Shown: positions 1 through 10,676 of the stretch, one piece after another
Position numbering within the stretch: the first letter of the stretch is position 1
Layout: each line of letters begins with the position of its first letter
NCBI GenBank assembly: GCA_965214635.1
Contig: OZ243964.1
Coordinates: 2,170,001 to 2,234,000 of the forward strand
Direction: 5' to 3'
DNA: 64,000 nucleotides
From: Bin90 sp965214635
GTDB taxonomy: Bacteria; Chloroflexota; Dehalococcoidia; Lucifugimonadales; JADFKI01
Translations under genes and position numbers: made by a program
Notes under the pieces: generated by a model
Seen by the model: the letters and a program-made list of their open reading frames with translations, nothing else
The model's database searches: none
What the model was told of the DNA's origin: nothing

Positions 1-219
1 GCAGCATAGCGGTTCACCAGTGTTGATGTTGCATAGTGTGTCCGCATCGAGACGCCCACAGCCGCTGCGGACTTGTTGCATACTGCGGGCAGGTTAAGCC
101 GATGCTAATGGGCGGGGAGAAGATGCTTCAAGGGCTGTCGGGGTTAATAACCAATGGCGTGTCCCGCCTGACGCTTTCGGCTAGACGCAATAGGGCTTGA
201 TAGATATACTCTAATTGTA

Positions 220-447
220 GCAATTTTTGTCGATACTGGCTGACCAACCACAATCTGGATTTTTTGTCTTCTGATGACAGAAAACCTTCATTGCAGCAAT
301 TTTTGTCGATACTGGCTGACCAACCACAATCTGGATTTTTTGTCTTCTGATGACAGAAAACCTTCATTGCAGCAATTTTTGCCGATACGGACAGACTGAC
401 TCACAAACCGGGAATTTTGTCTTCATGGGGACAAAAAATTCCGTCTT
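220..447. repeat. 76-bp tandem repeat, two near-identical units plus a diverged third
   Basis: The units start at 220, 296 and 372, each beginning GCAATTTTTG, giving an exact 76-bp period. Units 1 and 2 are almost identical; unit 3 is clearly diverged but keeps the start and the TGTC...GACA core. Each unit contains a short inverted repeat (TGTC-loop-GACA, for example 265-279). The array ends about 30 bases before the start of the cysteine synthase gene. Apparent reading frames inside it repeat the same peptide and are a consequence of the repeat, so I do not call a gene here. Bases 1-219 hold no gene I can support. Confidence 0.9.
411..442. promoter_or_regulatory. Hairpin in the leader of the cysteine synthase gene
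   Basis: GGAATTTTGTC at 411-421 can pair with GACAAAAAATTCC at 430-442, apart from two extra A residues. It lies in the third repeat unit, 34 bases before the TTG start at 476. It could be a terminator of an upstream transcript, an attenuator or a protein-binding palindrome; the sequence alone does not decide. Confidence 0.4.
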
Positions 448-475
448 AAATCTAGGATGAAATAAGGACAAAAAC

Positions 476-1396
476 TTGGCAGAGTCAAGAGAGTACAAAG
501 ACCTCATTGCCCAATACCCACCGCTGTTGGCTATTGGCAACACGCCGATGGTGCGGCTCGCTGCGATGCCCGATATGGGCGATGCCGAAATCCGCATCAA
601 GTGCGAACACCTGAATCCCGGCGGCAGCATCAAAGACAGGCCTGTGCTGCGTATGCTCGGTGAGGCGGTGCTGTCCGGCGAACTCACGCGCGACAAGTCC
701 GTCATAGACGCCACATCCGGCAATGCGGGCATAGCCTACGCCATGATAGGCGCGGTGATGGGCTATGGCGTTACGCTCGTGATGCCAGAGAACGCCAGCG
801 AAGAGCGCAAGAAACGCCTCGCCGCACACGGCGCAAACATCATCTTCACCGACCCGATGCTCGGCTATGACGAGGCGCTCTACGAGGTCAAGCGCCGCTA
901 TGAGCAGCATCCGGACAGGTACTACTACTCCGACCAGTACAGCAACCCCAACAATCCGCAGGCGCACTACGACACCACCGCCGAAGAGATACTGCGGCAA
1001 GCGCCGAACATCACGCACTTCGTGGGCGGCGTGGGAACGGGCGGCACGATAAGCGGCGTCGGCAGGCGGCTGAAGGAGCACAACCCCGACATCAAGATTA
1101 TTAGCATCAACCCGCCGGAGTGGCCCGGCGTCGAGGGGCTGAAGCCGTTGGGCGAGGGGCACATCATCCCCGAAACATTCGACGATTCGGTGGTGGATGA
1201 GATGTTGGAAACCAATGTCGACGAAAGCTACGATATGTCGCGGCGATTGGCGGCGGTGGGCATGTTCGCCGGGCAGTCCTCGGGGGCGTATGTGCAGGGC
1301 GCATACGAAATAGCGCGGCGCTATCAAAACGGCGTCATCGTAACCATCTTCAACGACATCGGCGAACGCTATTTCAGCACCGGCATGTGGGGATGA
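476..1396 (+). CDS. Cysteine synthase (PLP-dependent O-acetylserine sulfhydrylase family)
   Basis: Predicted to make L-cysteine from O-acetylserine (or a phosphorylated serine) and sulfide in the cytoplasm. The 306-residue protein has the fold-type II PLP signatures in order: the PLP lysine in GGSIKDRP (K53), the substrate loop TSGNAG (80-85) and the phosphate-binding GGVGTGGTISG (184-194). The length matches CysK/CysM. I chose the TTG start at 476 because AAGGA lies 8 bases upstream and no ATG in frame is better placed; the same AAGGACAAAAA leader precedes the TTG start of proC. It stands alone downstream of a hairpin-rich tandem repeat. CysK and CysM cannot be separated here, and a cystathionine beta-synthase-like role is possible. 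Confidence 0.88.
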   Translation: MAESREYKDLIAQYPPLLAIGNTPMVRLAAMPDMGDAEIRIKCEHLNPGGSIKDRPVLRMLGEAVLSGELTRDKSVIDATSGNAGIAYAMIGAVMGYGVTLVMPENASEERKKRLAAHGANIIFTDPMLGYDEALYEVKRRYEQHPDRYYYSDQYSNPNNPQAHYDTTAEEILRQAPNITHFVGGVGTGGTISGVGRRLKEHNPDIKIISINPPEWPGVEGLKPLGEGHIIPETFDDSVVDEMLETNVDESYDMSRRLAAVGMFAGQSSGAYVQGAYEIARRYQNGVIVTIFNDIGERYFSTGMWG

Positions 1397-1522
1397 GGCG
1401 AAGTAGGTTACGCCACAAGTTCTGCCCATCTTTGATATACGGCTAAAACAGAGGGTGAGTTTGTTAGCGCTTACCATGTCTGCCTATTTTGGCATAAATG
1501 AACGATATTACTAGTTTTAGGG

Positions 1523-1531
1523 TGCTATAAT
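1523..1531 (+). promoter_or_regulatory. Candidate extended -10 promoter for the ABC exporter
   Basis: TGCTATAAT at 1523-1531 is an extended -10 element in an AT-rich stretch 75 bases before the ABC exporter start. A second TATAAT lies at 1544-1549. I see no convincing -35 hexamer. The AT-rich spacer contrasts with the GC-rich genes on both sides. Confidence 0.4.
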
Positions 1532-1605
1532 CTAATATAAAACTATAATGGTAATTGAGATCTCAAGCCCGGTAGCGATTAGACTTCCCCCTATTGAGAC
1601 ACACT

Positions 1606-3588
1606 ATGCCTGCATCGAACACGCTATCTGACACGCAATCATCTCCGACGCAAAAGGGGCTGGGACGCCGCATCGTGGGGGCGTTCGCCCCGTACTGGCT
1701 CAAGGTCAGCGCAGTTGGGCTGCTCATTTTAATCACCGCGGGGCTGGGCGTGGTGAACCCGGTGCTGATTCGGGTGGTGTTTGACTCGGCGCTGTTCCCT
1801 GCGTCGGGCGTGCCGAACTTGGATCTGCTGTGGCTCGTTGTGGGCGTGATGGCGGCGATAACGCTGCTCACCGGCGGGCTTGGCATCGTGCAGACCTTCT
1901 ACACCAATCAGGTGGGGCAGCGCGTGATGCGCGACTTGCGCGACCGCCTGTACGAACACCTGCAAACCCTGTCCATCAGCTTCTTCACCGACACGCGCAC
2001 CGGCGAAATCCAATCCCGCGTGGCGAACGATGTGGGCGGCGTGCAGAATGTGGTGTCTGGCACTGTGTCCAATGTGTTGTCCAACAGCGTGATATTCATA
2101 AGCACACTCGTCGCCATGTTCATCTTGTCGTGGGAACTGACGCTGGTGTCTATGGGGATGCTGCCCATATTTGCGTACATAAGCAAGAAGGTTGGTGCGC
2201 GTCGGCGTGCAGCGTCATCACGCACTCAGCGCGCAGCGGCGGAGGTTACCGCCATCACGCAAGAGACGCTGTCCATATCCGGGATGATGCTGTCCAAACT
2301 CTTCGGCAGGCAGGATAGGGAAATCCAGCGCTTCCACGAAGAGAACCAGCAGCTCGCTGACCTGACGCTCCAGCAGCAAATGACGGGTCGGGCGTTCTTC
2401 ACCAGCGTGCAGGTGTTCTTTTCGCTGACGCCCATCCTGATATACCTCATCGCCGGATACCTGATAGCGGGGGCGCTGCCTGTCGGCTTTGGCACAGCAA
2501 GCACACTGACCGCCGGCACAATCGTGGCATTCACCACACTGCAGTCGCGCCTGTTCTTCCCGATGGGCAGCCTGCTGCAGGTGTCGGTGGAACTGCAAGG
2601 CTCGCTTGCGCTGTTCGAGCGCATCTTCGGCTACTTGGACATCGAGCCGGAAATAGTGGATGCGGATGATGCGGTTGCGCTTGAGCCGCAAGATGTTCTG
2701 GGCAAGATTACGCTGGAAAATGTGCGGCTGCGATATGGGCTGTCCGCCGAAGAGCATCTGCGGAATGCAACCGACAACGGCGCGGCAGATGCGGTTGTTG
2801 GCGCAGCCAGCGGCGAGCGGCTTGCCCTAGACGGCGTCAGCTTGGACATCAAGCCGGGGCAATTGGCGGCGTTCGTAGGGCCAAGCGGCGCAGGCAAGAC
2901 CACGATTTCGTATCTGATACCGCGCCTGTACGATGTGAGCGCGGGCGCTGTGCGGATAGATGACATAGATGTGCGGGACATACGCTTGGCGTCGCTTGCG
3001 CGGCTAATCGGCTATGTGTCGCAGGAGAGCTACCTGTTCCACGCCACACTGCGGGAGAACCTGCTCTACGGCGACCCATCGGCGTCAGAGCAGCAGATGC
3101 AGGATGCAGCCAAAGCCGCCTTCATTCACGACCGCATCATGGAGTTTCCCGACGGCTACGATACGGTGGTGGGCGAGCGCGGCTATCGGCTGTCCGGCGG
3201 CGAAAGGCAGCGGCTGTCCATAGCGCGCGTCATCCTGCACGACCCGCGCATCCTGATACTGGACGAAGCCACATCGGCGCTGGACACCACGAGCGAGCGC
3301 TATGTGCAGGCGGCGCTAGAGCCGCTGATGAAGGGGCGGACTACCATCGCCATCGCCCACAGGCTGTCCACCATCATGTCCGCCGATGTGATATTCGCCA
3401 TCAACAACGGGCGCATCGTTGAACAGGGTACGCACGATGATCTGCTGATGCGGGGCGGGCTGTACGCAAGCTTGTACGAGGAGCAGTTCGACGGCGGCAG
3501 GGTGGAGTGCCGATGCGAAGATGGCATCGTGCTGGTGAACGGGCGAGTCGTGGTGGCGTCGGACAGAGTGGGTGAACTGACGGGCTAG
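1606..3588 (+). CDS. ABC exporter half-transporter, membrane and ATPase domains fused
   Basis: About 660 residues. An N-terminal six-helix type I exporter membrane domain (roughly residues 25-330) is followed by a nucleotide-binding domain with Walker A GPSGAGKTT (near 425), Q-loop YVSQES, signature LSGGERQ (near 528), Walker B ILILDEATS (near 549) and switch AHRLS (near 584). It should work as a homodimer or with a partner to export lipid, drug or peptide; substrate unknown. Between the A-loop strand (RLRYG) and the next strand (RLALDGVSL) there is an extra segment of about 25 residues. ATG 1606 is preferred; a TTG at 1594 is possible. Neither has a good ribosome binding site. Confidence 0.9.
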   Translation: MPASNTLSDTQSSPTQKGLGRRIVGAFAPYWLKVSAVGLLILITAGLGVVNPVLIRVVFDSALFPASGVPNLDLLWLVVGVMAAITLLTGGLGIVQTFYTNQVGQRVMRDLRDRLYEHLQTLSISFFTDTRTGEIQSRVANDVGGVQNVVSGTVSNVLSNSVIFISTLVAMFILSWELTLVSMGMLPIFAYISKKVGARRRAASSRTQRAAAEVTAITQETLSISGMMLSKLFGRQDREIQRFHEENQQLADLTLQQQMTGRAFFTSVQVFFSLTPILIYLIAGYLIAGALPVGFGTASTLTAGTIVAFTTLQSRLFFPMGSLLQVSVELQGSLALFERIFGYLDIEPEIVDADDAVALEPQDVLGKITLENVRLRYGLSAEEHLRNATDNGAADAVVGAASGERLALDGVSLDIKPGQLAAFVGPSGAGKTTISYLIPRLYDVSAGAVRIDDIDVRDIRLASLARLIGYVSQESYLFHATLRENLLYGDPSASEQQMQDAAKAAFIHDRIMEFPDGYDTVVGERGYRLSGGERQRLSIARVILHDPRILILDEATSALDTTSERYVQAALEPLMKGRTTIAIAHRLSTIMSADVIFAINNGRIVEQGTHDDLLMRGGLYASLYEEQFDGGRVECRCEDGIVLVNGRVVVASDRVGELTG

Positions 3589-3689
3589 TGCGTGCGGCGT
3601 GGTGAGCGTGAGTGTGTCTACGGCGCTAGACGATCCTAGGGCGTGTGTGTAGGTAGAGATTTTGCCGATTCTCGCCAACGGCGTTAGGC

Positions 3690-4247
3690 TTACTCGAAAA
3701 TCTCCCGAACAGGCAGCCGCCAGCCGTCCACAATGGCGCTTATGTCCATCACATCGGCTTCGGTCAGGCACACCACATCGCTGGGCGACAGGTGAAGCCG
3801 CACCGTTCGGCTGCGCGGGTTGATGACCAGCACGGCTTGCGTTCCGGCGTGAAGCCAGTCCAGCACCTTTTCGTCCACATCGGCGTAGGTATCGCTGGGC
3901 GAGATGACTTCTATCGCCACATCGGGCGCTCCGGGGAAGAAGCCGCGCGTGTCGCTGGGCAGGTTTGCGCGCTCGCGGGTAACGAATGCGGCATCTGGGG
4001 CGCGCACATGGTCGGGGTCGGTCGCTAGCAGGAAGCCCGTCTCGGCGGCGAACACTGCGCCTAGTGCGTTGATTTCCACATGAGCCGCAAGCCGTGCGCC
4101 CACGCGCATCGCAACTTTTCCGTGCAACCAGCCTGCGGGCGCCATCTTTCGCAGTTCCCCTCGCACAAGTTCGTATCGGAAGCCGTCGGCGGGCATGTTC
4201 AGCAGCTCTTCGGCGGTCGTCAGTTTCTGTGCGGTGGTCATGTCCAA
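3690..4247 (-). CDS. Uma2 family (DUF820) predicted endonuclease, copy 1
   Basis: A 185-residue protein of the Uma2 family, which has a PD-(D/E)XK nuclease-like fold and is abundant in cyanobacteria and Chloroflexota; its biological role is unsettled. Visible family features are the N-terminal LTTAEELLNMPADGFRYELV segment, GELRKMAP, the central DPDHVRAPDAAFV and the core DVAIEVISPSDTYADVDEK, which holds the putative acidic and Lys residues. A second, broken copy lies directly upstream at 4387-4943 with nearly the same DNA, so this is a tandem duplication. Start is ATG 4247; ATG 4241 is an alternative. Confidence 0.85.
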   Translation of the reverse strand: MDMTTAQKLTTAEELLNMPADGFRYELVRGELRKMAPAGWLHGKVAMRVGARLAAHVEINALGAVFAAETGFLLATDPDHVRAPDAAFVTRERANLPSDTRGFFPGAPDVAIEVISPSDTYADVDEKVLDWLHAGTQAVLVINPRSRTVRLHLSPSDVVCLTEADVMDISAIVDGWRLPVREIFE

Positions 4248-4386
4248 CCTCTGTGCCTTGTTCGCCTTGCCAAATGCGCTGTCGCACAGGCGAAATCTGC
4301 TACGCTACCGCTGTCATATGAGCGGGAGGCTGCTTGCGCGCAATGTTTGTATCCACTTGCGTAGGAATGACGAAGGAGCAGTGAGC

Positions 4387-4943
4387 TTACTCGAAAATCT
4401 CCCGAACAGGCAGCCGCCAGCCGTCCACGATGGCGCTTATGTCCAGCACATCGTGCTCGGTCAGGCACACCACATCGCTGGGCGACAGGTGAAGCCGCAC
4501 CGTCCGGTTGCGTGGGTTGATGACTAGCACGGCTTGCGTTCCGGCGTGAAGCCAGTCAAGCACCTTTTCGTCCACATCGGCGTAGGTATCGCTGGGCGAA
4601 ATGACTTCGATAGCCACATCGGGCGCTCCGGGGAAGAAGCCGCGCGTGTCGCTGGGCAGGTCTGCGCGCTCGCGGGTAACGAATGCGGCGTCTGGGGCGC
4701 GCACATGGTCGGGGTCGGTCGCCAGCAGGAAGCCCGTCTCGGCGGCGAACACTTCGCCGAGGGCGTTAGCGTACACATGCGTTACGTTACCAGCGGGCCT
4801 ATTGCTTTCGCAGCAATCCTTCCGTGTAGCCAGCCTGCGGGCGCCATCTTTCGCAGTTCACCTCGCACAAGTTCGTATCGGAAGCCGTCGGCGGGCATGT
4901 TCAGCAGCGCTTCGGCGGTCGTCAGCTTGGCTGTGGTGGTCAT
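4387..4943 (-). pseudogene. Uma2 family gene copy 2, frameshifted
   Basis: This is a near copy of the Uma2 gene downstream of it. The N-terminal part (MTTTAKLTTAEALLNMP..., from ATG 4943) runs to a stop near 4782, just after GWLHGRIAAKAIGPLV. The rest of the protein (from NALGEVFAAETG to the same EIFE ending as copy 1) continues in another frame. Aligning with copy 1 places a one-base shift near 4790-4800. The C-terminal part could still start at GTG 4776 and give a 129-residue protein with the nuclease core, so partial function is possible. A sequencing error is not excluded. Confidence 0.75.
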
Positions 4944-4987
4944 GCGGAACTCGCTTGGGGGCGATGTGCGTGTTCGTCGCACATCTG

Positions 4988-6934
<1,947 letters not shown>

Positions 6935-7679
6935 ACTTTTCTCCTAGTTCTTCTGTCCCGACCTCCGCCGTCCCGCGATACTTGCCCGCTGTTTTCGTCT
7001 TTCGCCCAAGCCCCCCAAAGTCCGCATCCCTTTGCCCGGCGGGTGTTGGGCAGGTCCGGATCCACCGCCGTGGATAAAGCGCTCGTAGGCTGTCTGCTGC
7101 CTAGCGCCGCTGCCATGGCGGGATGATGTGCGGCGTATGCAGACCTTTGGGCGCAACTCACATATCGCCTAGCCTTCATGAATAAAGTGTGCGCCGCAAA
7201 CCAGATATATAAAGATAAGCGTAGGCTCTTTCCCTGCGACGAATCGCATTTGCAACTCCCGCCTGATGCGCAAAGAGCGTATACACATGGCTGCCACAAG
7301 GTGGGCGCAGCATCGGGATGAGAGCCAGTGCCCTGCCAGAGCGGATTATTTGGCGGCGTTGCCTAGCAATGTCGCGGCAGGCTGAAGCGCCTGTGTCAGA
7401 GCAAATAGACTCCTGCCTATGGGAATAATCCTCCAGCCGACAACATGCGCGAGCACAAACCGCCTTGTGGTCAATAGGCGTGCTGCGCCTAGATTGCAAC
7501 ATATGCCCACCCAAGTGGACTACATCACAGACATTGCGGCAAGGTTTCCCGATACCTCATTTTAGCATTTTTTGAGCACATAACACAAGCGCAATGCGTA
7601 TGTTTGTTCTACACAATGGATGGGGAGGGGGGGCTTTTGTGTGTTCCTGCGAACGGGGCGGGATTGCTTATAGAGAGGG
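6935..7679. other. Intergenic region with no supported gene
   Basis: About 745 bases between gyrB and the ureohydrolase gene, both on the minus strand. I read all frames and found no recognisable protein, tRNA or CRISPR unit. A G7 run at about 7628-7634 and AT-rich patches near 7190 and 7560 are the only notable bits. It may hold the gyrB promoter and an undetected small RNA. Confidence 0.6.
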
Positions 7680-8669
7680 TTAAGGATTGAGGCGGCGGTG
7701 TGCGAGGGCGCTGATGATTTCCAAGCCGACGCGATGCGCCGCCTCAGCGGTGATTGCGGCGGTGCCGTCGTATGGCGGCGACACCTCTACGATGTCTGCG
7801 CCGACCAGATCCACGCTGGACACGATGCGCCGCACAGCGCGTAGAAGCTGGGCGGATGTGATGCCGCCCGGCTCCGGCGTCCCCGTGCCGGGCGCAAACG
7901 CCGGGTCCAGCACATCTATGTCCACCGACAGGTATATGACCTCTGGGCCGTCCAGCGCCTCTGCGATGGCGTCATCCAGCACTGCGTCGAAGCCGCGCCG
8001 CTCTATCTCCGCCATCAGATGCCAGCGCATTCCCTGCTGGCGCATCCAGTCGAACAGATCGCGGTCGGGCCAGTAGCCCCTCAGCCCGACCTGTATGAAG
8101 TTGCGCCCGGGGATTGCCCCGCTCTCGAGCAGGCGGCGCATCGGGCTGCCGTGTGCAATCAGCACGCCGCCGTAGCCGCTGGCGCCGGTGTCGGCGTGGG
8201 CGTCGAAGTGGATCATCCCCACTCTGCCGTAGCCGTGATGCTGCGCCACGGCGGTTGCGCCGGGCAGCGTTATGGAGTGGTCGCCGCCTAGGATGAGCGG
8301 CAGCGCCCCTGCCTGCAGCGCTTGCATCGTCTTGATGCGTATAGCCTCATGGCTCTGTTCGAGCGAGCTGGGTGGGCAGTTGGCATCGCCAAAATCCACA
8401 ACGCATATCTCCCGCGTCGGGTACACATCAAGGCTCATGTGGTAGAACGAGTTGCTGTGGCTGCCGGAGTAGCCGGCTTGGCGGATGGCGCGAGGCCCGA
8501 AGCGCGCGCCGGGACGGTTCACCACGCCCATGTCCACGGGCGCACCGATTACCGCCACATCCGCTCCCAACTCGCGCAGCTCCTCCGGCGTCAGCGCCAG
8601 CGGCGAATGCAGGTATGTGGGTATGCCTATGTAGGACGGGGTGCGCTCAGGCGGGTGAATGTTTGGCAT
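7680..8669 (-). CDS. Ureohydrolase family protein (agmatinase/arginase-like)
   Basis: A 329-residue binuclear-manganese hydrolase of the arginase/agmatinase/formimidoylglutamase superfamily. The metal-binding motifs are visible in order: GGDHSI, HFDAHADTG and SVDIDVLDP, followed by E-rich EVSPPYD. The likely reaction is release of urea (or formamide) from a guanidino compound such as agmatine, feeding polyamine or arginine breakdown; substrate choice cannot be read from the sequence. I chose ATG 8669 (MPNIHPPERT) because the in-frame extension upstream to 8789 looks like non-coding sequence. No polyamine genes are adjacent. Confidence 0.85.
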   Translation of the reverse strand: MPNIHPPERTPSYIGIPTYLHSPLALTPEELRELGADVAVIGAPVDMGVVNRPGARFGPRAIRQAGYSGSHSNSFYHMSLDVYPTREICVVDFGDANCPPSSLEQSHEAIRIKTMQALQAGALPLILGGDHSITLPGATAVAQHHGYGRVGMIHFDAHADTGASGYGGVLIAHGSPMRRLLESGAIPGRNFIQVGLRGYWPDRDLFDWMRQQGMRWHLMAEIERRGFDAVLDDAIAEALDGPEVIYLSVDIDVLDPAFAPGTGTPEPGGITSAQLLRAVRRIVSSVDLVGADIVEVSPPYDGTAAITAEAAHRVGLEIISALAHRRLNP

Positions 8670-8937
8670 CGGTAGCGTTATCCCAATAGCGTGATGTGTT
8701 GATGCGTAAGCCGTATAGGCGTACAGCCGTAACAGATGCAACGCCGATGATACATCCGATTGCACACTCGGGCAAGTTCTGCCCATCAACTAGACTATCG
8801 CACCGCCGTAGCCTATAATCGCATCGGAACATTTGCCTGCTGGGCGAGGGTGAACTTGCCCCCGCGATTTCACGGAGTGGCATCGCTTGATGCCACTTAA
8901 CTTGACACCTAAACATAGCACTGAGGAGCGGCGTAGA

Positions 8938-9996
8938 ATGACTGACGAGGTAATCAAGATTGGGCTTATCGGCGCGGGCGGGAACACGGATCTTCGCCAT
9001 ATACCGGGGTTCAACGCAATCGAGGGCGTGGAGCTGGTGGGCGTGGCGAATCGCAGCCTAGAATCTAGCCAGCGCGTTTGCGACAGGTACGGCATTCCCA
9101 ACGCATATGAGAACTGGGTGGACCTGCTCGAGGATGACGAGACGGACGCCGTCTGCATCGGCACTTGGCCATATATGCACTGCGACCTCGTTACGGCGGC
9201 GCTGGAAAGCGACAACCATGTGATGACCGAGGCGCGAATGGCGATGAACGCCGCCGAAGCCAAAGAGATGCTAGATGTGTCCCGTCAGTATCCGCATCTG
9301 GTTACGCAGATAGTGCCTGCGCCGCACACGCTGAATCTGGACAACACCATCAAGCGGCTCATCGCCGACGGCTACCTAGGCGACATCCTGTCGGTGTCGC
9401 TGGTGGTTCACGATCGCACGATGCACCCGCACGGGTTCATAGACCACAGTGCGCCGTTCCACTGGCGGCACAACCGCGATCTTAGCGGCTACAACATCAT
9501 GCAGATGGGCATCTGGTACGAGGCGCTGATGCGCTGGGTTGGGCCTGCCCAGAGTGTTCAGGCGCTCACCCGCATCAATGTCAAGACCCGCAAGGACGGC
9601 GGCAGTGGCAGCATCCGCTTCATCACCATCCCCGACCACATAGAGGTCATGTGCGAGATGTTCTCCGGGCCACTGCTGCATATGCGGCTGAGCGCGACCA
9701 CGGGGCACGCCCCCGCTGACGGTGCTTGGCTGTACGGCACGGACGGCACGCTGCACATAGACGCCCCGTCTATGACGCTGTACGGCGGGCGGCGCGACGA
9801 TGACGCAATGTCCGAGATAGACATACCGGCTGAAGAGCAAGGCGCTTGGCGCGTAGAAGAGGAGTTCATCAACGCCATTCGCGGCGAAGAAGAGATTACG
9901 CACACCACTTTCGAGGATGGCGTGCGCTACATGGAGTTCAGCGAGGCGGTAACGCTGAGCGCCCAATCGGGCGAAAAGATACACCTGCCGTTGTAG
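8938..9996 (+). CDS. Gfo/Idh/MocA family oxidoreductase
   Basis: A 352-residue NAD(P)-dependent oxidoreductase-fold protein. The Rossmann start IGLIGAGGN and the C-terminal beta-sheet domain fit the family, which acts on sugars, inositol or haem breakdown products. The usual EKP motif, whose Lys takes part in catalysis, reads TEARMA here (E98-A99-R100), so catalysis may differ from the standard mechanism. ATG 8938 is preceded by GAGGAG nine bases upstream; an upstream in-frame TTG at 8887 is unlikely. The gene stands alone. Confidence 0.82.
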   Translation: MTDEVIKIGLIGAGGNTDLRHIPGFNAIEGVELVGVANRSLESSQRVCDRYGIPNAYENWVDLLEDDETDAVCIGTWPYMHCDLVTAALESDNHVMTEARMAMNAAEAKEMLDVSRQYPHLVTQIVPAPHTLNLDNTIKRLIADGYLGDILSVSLVVHDRTMHPHGFIDHSAPFHWRHNRDLSGYNIMQMGIWYEALMRWVGPAQSVQALTRINVKTRKDGGSGSIRFITIPDHIEVMCEMFSGPLLHMRLSATTGHAPADGAWLYGTDGTLHIDAPSMTLYGGRRDDDAMSEIDIPAEEQGAWRVEEEFINAIRGEEEITHTTFEDGVRYMEFSEAVTLSAQSGEKIHLPL

Positions 9997-10030
9997 CGCA
10001 GCGCCCGCACACAGGAAGCCCCAAGCTTTT

Positions 10031-10061
10031 GCCTTCCCCTGCTGCGCGGGTGGGGGAAGGC
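10031..10061. terminator. Strong hairpin between convergent genes
   Basis: GCCTTCCCC at 10031-10039 pairs perfectly with GGGGAAGGC at 10053-10061. It lies between the ends of two convergent genes (9996 and 10123), where a bidirectional terminator is expected, but there is no T-run after the stem. A similar C/G-rich palindrome sits between convergent genes at 43492-43554, so a dispersed palindromic repeat is an alternative. Confidence 0.5.
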
Positions 10062-10122
10062 TAGGACATTAGGGGTAGGGGTATATAAGGGTAACAGAGG
10101 GCATCGGAACGGCGGCGGCGTG

Positions 10123-10479
10123 TTACCTATCCCCGTCCCCCGCATCGCCGCCCGGCGGGTTCAGCAGGGTGAGGATGTCCTCGTCAACATAGGTGGGGTC
10201 GCGGCGGTGTTCCAGCCTGCTGATGGGGATGGCGGGCATTGTGGTGGTGTGCAGCCCGGCGCGGACGCCGAGTTCGAGCGCAAACTGGGCGGCAGTCTCG
10301 TTGTTGTTCGCCTCTACGATGGCGATGAAGTCTATCTCGCCCAGCACGGCGTAAAGCCCGATGATTCTGGCGTTGGGCGAGTCCATACCCTCCTCGGCGC
10401 GCAGGATGAGGTTGGGATCGTCCAGGATGTTCTCTCGACCCTCGGGCGTGAGCGTAATCAGCAGCACATACCTAGCCAT
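10123..10479 (-). CDS. GYD domain protein
   Basis: A 118-residue protein starting MARYVLLITLTPEGRENIL, the usual opening of GYD-domain proteins (ferredoxin-like alpha/beta barrel fold). The core AVLGEIDFIAIVEANN fits the family. Its function is not established; members are small soluble proteins. ATG 10479 is the natural start, as the ten in-frame residues upstream do not belong to the family. It is convergent with the oxidoreductase to its left. Confidence 0.78.
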   Translation of the reverse strand: MARYVLLITLTPEGRENILDDPNLILRAEEGMDSPNARIIGLYAVLGEIDFIAIVEANNNETAAQFALELGVRAGLHTTTMPAIPISRLEHRRDPTYVDEDILTLLNPPGGDAGDGDR

Positions 10480-10676
10480 AGCGTGTATCCTCAAATCGGC
10501 AAGTTTCAAGCAGCGGGAAATGCGGCGGCGGGCGAAACATCGGCTTCGATGCGCCGCCGCAAGCAGCCTTACCAGATGCGCCTATACTATCAGTTTTGAC
10601 ACCCAAACGCACACTGACGGATTTGACGAACTTTTGCCTTACCGACCTTAATGCCTTATGCCTTTCGGAGGAATAG

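Noticed and set aside
128..367. A 79-residue minus-strand frame in the 76-bp repeats
   Set aside because: The peptide repeats itself with the DNA repeat and has no recognisable features.
220..447. A CRISPR array
   Set aside because: The units are directly joined 76-bp tandem repeats without unique spacers.
485..1477. A 330-residue minus-strand frame opposite cysteine synthase
   Set aside because: The plus-strand gene has complete enzyme motifs; the opposite frame has none and is an effect of GC-rich codon use.
6944..7514. Minus-strand frames upstream of gyrB
   Set aside because: Arg- and Gly-rich translations without motifs or start signals, typical of GC-rich non-coding sequence.
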